A stretch of 9,572 nucleotides of DNA, from assembly GCA_046728115.1 (NCBI GenBank), contig JBKPDW010000627.1, positions 1 through 9,572 on the forward strand, written 5' to 3'. Below the pieces are notes generated by a model. The model searched no databases, was not told the origin of the DNA, and saw only the letters and a list, made by a program, of their open reading frames with translations. Below, piece by piece: positions 1 through 6,244 of this stretch (position 1 is the first letter of the stretch; each line of letters opens with the position of its first letter). The translations under genes were made by a program, and so were the position numbers. Origin of the DNA: CAVSWN01 sp046728115. GTDB taxonomy: Bacteria; Acidobacteriota; Vicinamibacteria; Vicinamibacterales; CAVVIG01.

Positions 1-41
1 GTTAGGCGTCTCGTGGGCTCGGAGATGTGTATAAGAGACAG
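1..41 (+). other. Residual Nextera sequencing adapter (artefact, not genomic)
   Basis: Positions 8-41 match the Illumina Nextera read-2 transposase adapter, beginning GTCTCGTGGGCTCGG. They end in the 19-bp Tn5 mosaic end AGATGTGTATAAGAGACAG at 23-41. Bases 1-7 sit where the tail of an i7 index would be. Genuine sequence therefore starts at about base 42. Reading frames that start here on the plus strand give the peptide 'MCIRDR', a recognisable artefact of this adapter in predicted proteins. The contig end is thus a read or fragment boundary and not a biological junction. Confidence 0.97.
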
Positions 42-849
42 GGGTGAAGTCGCGCATCAGGTTGTCGAGATAGATGGATGGCTCGATACGAATCTGCGGC
101 GATCGAATCGCATACTTCGTCGGAAACGGATGCTCACCGGGTTGAAGGATTTCGCGTCCCGCTGTCAGTCCCTCGTTCAGGTTCGGCCGCCCGGAACTTC
201 CCTCCCCCTGTTGAGTGGACGGCAGGTCGTCGGTGAGCGAGTAGTTGTCCAACCACGACACCCCGTAGTGCGGACCGCATAAGAGCTGCAGCTGTCGATA
301 GGCGATATCAACAGCGCGCCGATATTGCGCATCCCATTCAGGCGTGCGGCGGTCGGTTTCGACCAGGCCCGAGGCCGGTGTGAATCCGGCGAGCGACATG
401 TTCGACGTCACATTCGGTGGAACGGCCGCCGCGTAAATCGTCACGTCGAACCCGCGCCGTTGCAGCTGGCGCGCGCAGGTCAGACCCACCGACCCGCATC
501 CGATCACCGCAGCCTGGCGTGCGGAACCCTCCAGGGCGTACTCGGCCGCCATCAGACCCGTGCCCCAGGCCAGGGACATTCCGGCACCGCCATGTCCGTA
601 GTTGTGAACCAGAAGCTTGTCGTCGAGTTTGTCGGGGCGCAGCACGAAGCCTGCATCGCGGTGCGGACGCAAGCCGACCGTGGTCCGAATGACGCGATCC
701 CACGATGCCTTCACCGGCGCCAGATTCACCGGCGTGTGACGTTGCGCTGCGGGCTGAGCTCCACGGCGATTCGCGCGCGCGGCGCAGGCCTCGACGCTGA
801 AGCCGACGGCGGCCATGCTGCCTACCGTGAGAAAACTGCGACGATTCAT
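42..849 (-). CDS. Tat-exported FAD-dependent oxidoreductase, DAO superfamily, motif-permuted; C-terminus missing
   Basis: 269 residues are visible, and the 3' end is lost at the contig edge. The start at 849 has a GAGGG ribosome-binding site (855-859) five bases upstream. The N-terminus, MNRRSFLTVG, carries a twin-arginine motif and a hydrophobic stretch. It ends in a lipobox-like VEAC (Cys22), so export by Tat, perhaps as a lipoprotein, is inferred. Residues 58-62 (VGLRP) and 82-88 (HNYGHGG) match the C-terminal substrate-arginine and flavin-binding block of D-amino acid oxidases. Only after this comes the Rossmann motif G117-C-G119-S-V-G122, then RRGFDVTIYA and SLAGFTPASG (151-160), which match the DAO N-terminus. 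Residues 257-268 (PSIYLDNLMRDF) resemble the DAO segment before the second half of the FAD domain. The family oxidises amino acids or secondary or primary amines with FAD and O2; the substrate is not readable here. It lies downstream of an aminotransferase remnant on the same strand. Confidence 0.88.
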
Positions 850-878
850 CGCTGCCCTCGTGATTCCTGAACACGCCT

Positions 879-1105
879 CTAGAGGCGGTGCCCGCCGGCA
901 CGCCGTTCTCGAGCGCGTTCTTCATGGCGCCCACGAACGTGTCGATCTCCTCGAGCGTCGAGTAGACGTTCGGGGTGATCCGCACGCCCTGGTAATCGAA
1001 CTGCTGGCCGGGATACGCACCCTGCACCATCGCCTGGCCGATGATTCGATACTCGTTCCACAGAAATTCGTTGAGCCTGCGCGCTTCGATCCCATCGCGC
1101 CAAAT
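879..1105 (-). pseudogene. Remnant of a class V (PLP-dependent) aminotransferase, C-terminal part only
   Basis: The minus strand encodes a stretch with the C-terminal signature of class V aminotransferases (cysteine desulfurase / isopenicillin N epimerase-like). It reads LNEFLWNEYRIIG, then YQGVRITPNVYSTLEEIDTF, then VGAMKNALENGVPA. The GVRITPNVY(S/T)TLEEID core is typical of the family's last roughly 70 residues. The PLP lysine, cofactor-binding core and N-terminal domain (about 300 residues) are absent, and upstream of about 1105 the sequence is occupied by the opposite-strand membrane gene. The frame also lacks a stop where the family normally ends: it reads on into the oxidoreductase gene, and the nearest stop (TAG, 879-881) is in a neighbouring frame. 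Either a decayed gene or an assembly junction would explain this. Conservation of the core suggests recent loss. It fills the otherwise empty 850-1152 interval. Confidence 0.75.
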
Positions 1106-1132
1106 TATATGCGGTTGACGGCCCACGAGTTC

Positions 1133-1137
1133 GGAGG
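1133..1137 (+). promoter_or_regulatory. Shine-Dalgarno GGAGG with ambiguous start choice
   Basis: A strong GGAGG lies 5 bases before an ATG at 1143, but that ATG is out of frame with the membrane protein. The in-frame ATG at 1153 is 15 bases away, which is long. A second candidate, GGAAGA at 1187-1192, is 8 bases before the in-frame ATG at 1201, where the first membrane segment begins. The start of the downstream gene is therefore either 1153 or 1201. Confidence 0.45.
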
Positions 1138-1152
1138 CTTCAATGGTCGCGC

Positions 1153-3045
1153 ATGACGGCCACCGCAACGATGGTTTCCGGCGATCGGAAGATTCCCCGC
1201 ATGATCCTGGCGGCGCTGTTCGTGACCGCCCTTGCGGTGGTCGCCTTCGACGATGCGTTCATCGTGGACGACGCGGCTCGGCAGATGCGGTACGACGGAC
1301 ACACCCGCATTCTCGCGCACACTGCGACCGCACCCGATCGCTACCGTGTGCTGGTGCCCTATCTGCTGGAACCGCTCGTCCGCGCGATTGCGCGCTACAC
1401 GACATACGGCACGGCAATCGACGCCGCGTATGCCGTGTTCTATGTGTGCGGGTTCGTTTGGCTCGTGTGGACACTGTTCTTGTACTTGCGCTTGTGGTTC
1501 ACCGAGCGGCAGGCGCTCGTCGGGGCGCTCGCGGCCGCGAGCACGCTGCGGCTCACGCTGCAGGAGTACACGCCGTTCTCGGTGCTCGAGCCGGGCTTCT
1601 TTGCGATCGGTCTTCTCCTCGCGTTCCGGCAACGGCGCGGATGGCTGGCGCTGCTGGTCGCGATCGCGTCGCTCAATCGGGAAACGGCAGTCTTTCTGCC
1701 GGTAGCCTACGCGGTTACCTCGCCAGTCACGAAAAGGACCGTTGCGACGTCCGCCGCGCTGCTCGCGATCTGGGCCGTCGTGGTTCTCGGCGTGCGATAC
1801 GCCGCCGGCGAGGGCGACCGCATCTGGACGCTCGGGACGATCTGGGCGTGGAACCGCAATCGCGAGCACCTCTGGCTCACCGTCCAGAACGCTACGCTGC
1901 TGCTCGGCGCGTTCTGGATCTTCGCCGTGCTGGGATTTCGACGCAGTTCGCCGTTCGTCCGCCGGAGCGTCTGGATGATCCCGCCGTACATGGCGGCTGT
2001 CCTCCTCTGGGGTGTCTGGTCCGAAGTCCGTTTGCTGACGCCGCTCTATCCAGTCGTATTCTCGCTGGCGCTTTCCTACCTGTTTCGTGCCCCATCGTCC
2101 GGCGGCGTCCTGCCGGTCGAGCGACGCGCCGTGATTGCGGCCATCCTGGTAACTGCCGCCGGCGTCAACGCCTACCATTACAGCTTTCTCGTGCCGCGCG
2201 CGGCTGAACGCATCGCCACTCACGAAGCGGTCGTGCACCATGCCGCCGCGGCGCCCGAGCGGTTTCGCGTGTTGGTTCCATACGCGGTCGAGGCCGTGGC
2301 GCGGCCGGCCTCGATGCTCATGCCGTACCAGAAATCGATCAGCCGCGTATATGCGGCGTATTACCTTCTGGCGCTCACGGCGTTGCTGTTGGCCTGCTTC
2401 GCCTACTTCACGCGGTGGTACCCACGAGACACGGCGTTGATTGGCGCGCTGCTCGTCGCCGACACCGTTCACATCGCGTTGCGGCAAGGGGAGTACATCG
2501 GCCAGGTGCCGATCCCGTCCAGCGCGGTGTTCGCACCGCATTCGATCCTGGAACCGACGCTGATCGCGGCAACGCTCATATTCACGGCTCGTGGTCAATG
2601 GAAATGGGTGACTGTGGTTGCCGGGATCGCCGCGCTCAACAGCGAAGCTGCGCTGCTCGTCCCGCTGGTGGCTCTCGCAGGCGGCGGCGCGACGAACCGT
2701 TCCGTGGCCGCCGCGACAGTAAGCGCGGGAGTCGCTGTCGGCGTCCTGCTGCTAATCAGGCTGATCGTTGGCGGGCCGTGGACATCGATGTCGCTCGATG
2801 CCATTTGGCAGATGAATGTAGCGAACCTACCGACCGCTGCCGTGAATGTGCTGCTACTGCTCGGCGGCGCGTGGGTCCTCGCGGTGTTCGGTTATTCGCG
2901 CTCTCCGGTTTTCCTGCGCCGCGTTGCGATGGTCGTTCCCGTCTACGCTGCTGTGGTCGGCGTGTGCGGATTCTGGTGGGACGTGCGATTGCTGTTGAGT
3001 CTATACCCACTCGTGGTGCCACTCGCGCTCGCGTTCGTCGCCTGA
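1153..3045 (+). CDS. Polytopic membrane protein made of two tandem homologous modules; putative GT-C glycosyltransferase-like
   Basis: A 630-residue protein dominated by hydrophobic segments, probably around 14-16 membrane spans. It is two copies of the same module: residues 17-311 and 326-630. Matching landmarks are APDRYRVLVPY (60-70) with APERFRVLVPY (367-377), LEP (145-147) with LEP (466-468), IASLNRE (171-177) with IAALNSE (492-498), and IWAWN (230-234) with IWQMN (550-554). Near the module ends, F-x-RR-x(5)-P-x-Y and W-x-x-VRLL-x-x-LYP occur in both. The first module has DDAFIVDD (33-40) in the loop after span 1, the position of the catalytic acidic residues in GT-C enzymes; the second has YHYSFLVP there. 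A transferase role for lipid-linked sugars is inferred from this loop and from the two GT-C neighbours downstream. No family is recognised with certainty. The start may be 1201 instead, giving 614 residues. It is followed after 27 bp by the next gene. Confidence 0.82.
   Translation: MTATATMVSGDRKIPRMILAALFVTALAVVAFDDAFIVDDAARQMRYDGHTRILAHTATAPDRYRVLVPYLLEPLVRAIARYTTYGTAIDAAYAVFYVCGFVWLVWTLFLYLRLWFTERQALVGALAAASTLRLTLQEYTPFSVLEPGFFAIGLLLAFRQRRGWLALLVAIASLNRETAVFLPVAYAVTSPVTKRTVATSAALLAIWAVVVLGVRYAAGEGDRIWTLGTIWAWNRNREHLWLTVQNATLLLGAFWIFAVLGFRRSSPFVRRSVWMIPPYMAAVLLWGVWSEVRLLTPLYPVVFSLALSYLFRAPSSGGVLPVERRAVIAAILVTAAGVNAYHYSFLVPRAAERIATHEAVVHHAAAAPERFRVLVPYAVEAVARPASMLMPYQKSISRVYAAYYLLALTALLLACFAYFTRWYPRDTALIGALLVADTVHIALRQGEYIGQVPIPSSAVFAPHSILEPTLIAATLIFTARGQWKWVTVVAGIAALNSEAALLVPLVALAGGGATNRSVAAATVSAGVAVGVLLLIRLIVGGPWTSMSLDAIWQMNVANLPTAAVNVLLLLGGAWVLAVFGYSRSPVFLRRVAMVVPVYAAVVGVCGFWWDVRLLLSLYPLVVPLALAFVA
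1201..2085 (+). repeat. Module 1 of the internal protein duplication
   Basis: Codes for residues 17-311, the first copy of the roughly 295-residue membrane module. It contains the acidic loop DDAFIVDD (residues 33-40), RVLVPY (65-70), SVLEP (143-147), LNRE (174-177) and VRLLTPLYP (292-300). The two copies are clearly homologous as protein but diverged at DNA level: the RVLVPY codons differ at most third positions. The duplication is therefore old and not an assembly artefact. Confidence 0.85.
2128..3042 (+). repeat. Module 2 of the internal protein duplication
   Basis: Codes for residues 326-630, the second copy. It repeats the first module's first span (VIAAILVTAAGV against MILAALFVTALAV) and then its landmark motifs at a near-constant offset of 307-321 residues. 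It carries an insertion of about 14 residues around QGEYIGQVPIPSSAVF (445-460) before the shared LEP motif. The early acidic loop of module 1 is replaced by YHYSFLVP. Confidence 0.85.
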
Positions 3046-3072
3046 GGCATTTCAGTTAAGATCGCTCGATCC

Positions 3073-4665
3073 GTGACAACCGAAACGGTCGCTCCAACCC
3101 CTGCTCAGCGCCCCTTGCGCAGCGCGATCGTTCTCACCGGCGCGACGCTGCTGCTCATCTCAATCGTGAGAACGGCGTGGCTGAGCGATGACGCCTTCAT
3201 CACCTTTCGGACGCTGGACAACATTGTTCACGGCTACGGACCGGTGTGGAACGCGGGCGAGCGCGTGCAGAGCTACACGCACCCGTTGTGGGCCGCGCTG
3301 TTTCTGCCCGTTTACGCCGTCACGAGAAATCCGTACTGGTCGATTCCGCTGCAATGGCTCCTGACTCTGACTGCAGTCGCGATCGTCGTGCTGCGCGTGG
3401 CGGAGACGCAGTACCAGCGCCTCGTCGTGTTCGCCGCGCTGCTCTCGTCGAAGGCGTTCATCGACTTTTCGACCTCGGGTCTCGAGAACCCGCTGGCGTA
3501 TACGGTGCTGGCGCTGTTCCTCTGGCGCTGGTGGGAGGACCCGGCTGGCGAGAGCCGGATCCGCAGGCTTGCGCTACTCGGCTCGCTGTGCGTGCTCACT
3601 CGACCGGATCTCGCCGTACTCGTGTGGCCGGCTGTGGCCGTCGACTCATTGAAGGTCCGGCCCCGCGCAGCATTGCGCTCGATTGCGCTCGGTCTGCTTC
3701 CACTGATTGGCTGGGAGCTGTTCTCGCTCGTGTACTACGGTTTTCCAGCGTCGAATACTGCCTACGCGAAGCTGAACACCGGCATTCCCGGCGAGGTTCT
3801 GCGCGAACTCGGTGTGAGATATTTCAAACGGACGTTTCGTGGCGATCCGCTCACCCTGCCGGTCATGGCGCTGGCGCCGTTCGCGATTCTCCCGTCGCGC
3901 TGGCGGCGGGACTGGCCACTAGCGGTTGGCGTCTGGCTTTTCTGCGCCTATGTCTTGTCGATCGGCGGCGACTTCATGATGAGCCGTTTCTTCACCGCGC
4001 CGTTTTTCGTGAGCGTCGCGCTGCTCGCACGCGCACGGTGGCTCCGCGCGCGGCTGCCGGGCGCCATCGCGGCCACCGCATTCGTTGTCATTGGACTCCT
4101 CGCCCCCTGGGAGCCGGCGCTGCTGAGCGGCCATGGATATTCGCGGGTCAACAATTTCCTGCACGGCGATGGTTCGCGCGAGCCGCGGGACAAGTACGTC
4201 AACCTGACGATTGATGGCGTCACCGACGAGCGCCGCTTCTACGACAACACAACCACTCTGCTCAAGACGCACGGCATCATCACGCACGATTGGGCCGAAG
4301 TCGGACGCTTGCTGCGTCAGCAAGGGCGACCGGTCTTCGAATACGGCACGATTGGGTTCACCGGATATTTCGCTGGCCCGGACGTTCACATCATCGATCA
4401 GTTCGCGCTCGCCGAACCGCTGCTTGCGCGACTGCCGGCCTGGCGGGTCTCGCGCATCGGCCATTTCCGCCGTGATATACCCGCAGGGTATGAGGAAACC
4501 GTCGCCTCCGGCCACAACTGCATCGCGAACCCGGAGATCGCCGCCTATTATGACCGGCTCCATCTGATCATTGCCGGTCCGCTCTGGAGCCAGGAGCGCT
4601 TTGCCGCCATCGTCGGGATGCTGTTGGGGCGCTACCCGGCGCCGCACGTCACGCCTGGCGCCTGA
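3073..4665 (+). CDS. GT-C family membrane glycosyltransferase, AftB/LphB-like
   Basis: A 530-residue protein starting at GTG 3073; no in-frame ATG occurs before the first membrane span. After span 1 (about residues 18-35) comes LSDDAFITFRTLDNIVHG (37-54), then PVWNAGERVQSYTHPLW (57-73). This DDAFI(T/S)xR...GxGxVWNxGERVxxYT block is typical of the AftB / LphB-type GT-C families, where the aspartates of the first periplasmic loop are catalytic. Further family marks are TSGLENPL (134-141), LTRPDLAVL (175-183) and GGDFMMSRFF (298-307). The C-terminal domain holds LLARLPAW (450-457) and GHFRRDIPAGYEET (463-476). The family transfers sugars from polyprenyl-phosphate donors to glycans at the outer face of the inner membrane; arabinose is the AftB donor sugar, but the sugar here is unknown. 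The C-terminal part is predicted to be periplasmic. It lies between two other GT-C-like genes on the same strand, 4 bp upstream of the next. Confidence 0.87.
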   Translation: MTTETVAPTPAQRPLRSAIVLTGATLLLISIVRTAWLSDDAFITFRTLDNIVHGYGPVWNAGERVQSYTHPLWAALFLPVYAVTRNPYWSIPLQWLLTLTAVAIVVLRVAETQYQRLVVFAALLSSKAFIDFSTSGLENPLAYTVLALFLWRWWEDPAGESRIRRLALLGSLCVLTRPDLAVLVWPAVAVDSLKVRPRAALRSIALGLLPLIGWELFSLVYYGFPASNTAYAKLNTGIPGEVLRELGVRYFKRTFRGDPLTLPVMALAPFAILPSRWRRDWPLAVGVWLFCAYVLSIGGDFMMSRFFTAPFFVSVALLARARWLRARLPGAIAATAFVVIGLLAPWEPALLSGHGYSRVNNFLHGDGSREPRDKYVNLTIDGVTDERRFYDNTTTLLKTHGIITHDWAEVGRLLRQQGRPVFEYGTIGFTGYFAGPDVHIIDQFALAEPLLARLPAWRVSRIGHFRRDIPAGYEETVASGHNCIANPEIAAYYDRLHLIIAGPLWSQERFAAIVGMLLGRYPAPHVTPGA

Positions 4666-4669
4666 CCGC

Positions 4670-6238
4670 ATGAGGATCGACGACGGCGGTGTGGGCGTCG
4701 CGCGCAGGACCGGAGGGCCCACGCGGCTCGCCGTCGCCTTTGTTGTGGCTCAATCGACCCGCATCGACCGGATACGGACCCTCGCCCGCTATCTGCTGCT
4801 GGCCGCCGGACTCCTCTTCGCGGCGATGTACCTCATCGTTGCACTGGCGCGTATCCGCTATCCGTTCGAGCTCGAATGGATGGAGGGCGGCATGGTGGAT
4901 CACGTGCGAAGAATCCTCGCTGGGCAGCCGATCTACGTGAAGCCGTCGCTGGATTTCGTGTCGTACTTGTACATGCCGCTGTACTACGTGGCGTCCGCCG
5001 CCATGGCGCGGATTATCGGTGTCGGATTTCTTCCGCTCCGGCTCGTATCTCTCCTGTCGTCGTTCGCCGTGTTCGCGCTCTTGTTCCTGCTGGTCCAGCG
5101 CGAAACCGGTTCAATCGCCGCCGGTGTGCTCGCAGCCTGCCTGTTCGCAGCCACGTACGACAGGACGGGCCGATGGTTCGACCTCGCCAGACTCGATTCC
5201 TTTTACCTGCTGTTGCTTCTGGCCACTGTCTTTACGCTGCGGTTTGTCCCGCACGTCCACGGTGCAGCCGCAGCCGGCTTGTTCACGGGCGCGGCGTATC
5301 TGACAAAGCAGTCCGCGCTCGTCGCGTGCGTCCCTCTTGCCGTCGCCTGCGCGATCGTCGATGTCAAACGCGCGCTGTGGTATGCAGGTGTGGCGGCGCT
5401 GATCGTCGCCGCCAGCACTGTGCTGATCGACCGGATGACATCCGGGTGGTTCAGCTATTACTGCTTCGTCATACCGATCCACCACCCGCATGTCACCGGA
5501 GCATGGAAAGACTTCTGGCCGACAGACATGCTGCGGCCGTTCGGCGGTGCGTGCCTGATCGCGGCCGCGTACGTCCCGGTAAGTATCGTCCGGCACGCCA
5601 ACAGCCGCGATCGGCTTCTCCACGCATTCTTCGGGATGGGACTGATTGCCAGCTCGTGGGCGGTGAGGACCGAAGTGGGCGCCGAAGTGAACAATCTGTT
5701 TCCAGCCTACGCGGGCGTTTCAATCCTCGCCGGGATCGTGCTCGGAGACATGCACGCGCTCGCAAGCCAATCGCCCGCGGCCTGGAGTCTCGCAGCCCTC
5801 GCCGCCGAGTTGCTCCTGCTGGCACAGTTTGGGCGGCTACGCTACGATCCTCGCCGCCTGATTCCGACGAGCGGCGATCGCGCGGCCGGCGCGGCTGTCG
5901 TCGAGCAGATTGCCGCCGTGCCCGGCGAGGTGTTCGTGCCGCACCACGGTTACCTGGCCCGCCTGGCCGGAAAACGCGGCTTCGCGCACACGCTCGCAAT
6001 GGACAACGTCTTCCTCGACGATGCGGGCAGCACGAAACGAGACCTCGAGCAGGAGATGTCGCAGGCGATAGCCGGCAGACGGTTCGCCGCTGTGCTGCTG
6101 GAATCGGATCGCCGGTATGCCGATCGGATCACCGCCGAGTATCCGCAATGCCGGCGTCTGTTCGATCGCACGGACGTCTTCTGGCCGGTCGCCGGCGCGG
6201 GGCTTCGTCCCGAGTGGCTCTGCGTTCCGCGGCGCTGA
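4670..6238 (+). CDS. GT-C family membrane glycosyltransferase, ArnT/PMT-like (GT39/GT83-like)
   Basis: The start at ATG 4670 lies four bases after the previous stop, which suggests translational coupling, and no clear Shine-Dalgarno is seen. This gives 522 residues; the open frame extends back to 4571, but that would overlap the previous gene by 95 bases. GTG codons at 4691 and 4745 are alternative starts, because the first 40 residues before span 1 look unconserved. After span 1 (about 41-60) comes YPFELEWMEGGMVDHVRRIL (64-83), an acidic first loop typical of GT-C enzymes. It is followed by AGQPIYVKPSLDFVSYLYMPLYY (84-106; key residues Q86, P87, Y89, Y101, P103, Y105 and Y106), RWFDLARLDSFYLL (168-181) and YLTKQSAL (210-217). 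Roughly ten spans lead to a soluble C-terminal domain (about 400-522), probably periplasmic. The likely role is transfer of a sugar from a polyprenyl-linked donor to lipid, glycan or protein. Donor and acceptor cannot be told. Confidence 0.85.
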   Translation: MRIDDGGVGVARRTGGPTRLAVAFVVAQSTRIDRIRTLARYLLLAAGLLFAAMYLIVALARIRYPFELEWMEGGMVDHVRRILAGQPIYVKPSLDFVSYLYMPLYYVASAAMARIIGVGFLPLRLVSLLSSFAVFALLFLLVQRETGSIAAGVLAACLFAATYDRTGRWFDLARLDSFYLLLLLATVFTLRFVPHVHGAAAAGLFTGAAYLTKQSALVACVPLAVACAIVDVKRALWYAGVAALIVAASTVLIDRMTSGWFSYYCFVIPIHHPHVTGAWKDFWPTDMLRPFGGACLIAAAYVPVSIVRHANSRDRLLHAFFGMGLIASSWAVRTEVGAEVNNLFPAYAGVSILAGIVLGDMHALASQSPAAWSLAALAAELLLLAQFGRLRYDPRRLIPTSGDRAAGAAVVEQIAAVPGEVFVPHHGYLARLAGKRGFAHTLAMDNVFLDDAGSTKRDLEQEMSQAIAGRRFAAVLLESDRRYADRITAEYPQCRRLFDRTDVFWPVAGAGLRPEWLCVPRR

Positions 6239-6244
6239 AGACCG

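Noticed and set aside
13..282. Plus-strand 89-residue reading frame at the contig start
   Set aside because: It begins in adapter sequence and lies antisense to the oxidoreductase, whose protein shows clear motifs.
338..878. Continuation of the aminotransferase remnant's frame into the oxidoreductase gene
   Set aside because: It becomes low-complexity and Arg/Ser-rich beyond the family signature, while another frame of the same strand encodes the flavoprotein with GxGxxG and HNYGHGG motifs.
1105..2598. 497-residue minus-strand open frame opposite the duplicated membrane protein
   Set aside because: Its translation is rich in Arg, Asp, Glu and Gln with no recognisable motif, as expected for the antisense of a GC-rich membrane-protein gene; the plus-strand protein has an internal duplication that proves its frame.
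4571..4669. Upstream extension of the third GT-C gene
   Set aside because: It would overlap the preceding gene by 95 bases in another frame and adds Arg/Ser-rich sequence with no family resemblance; the ATG at 4670 follows the previous stop directly.
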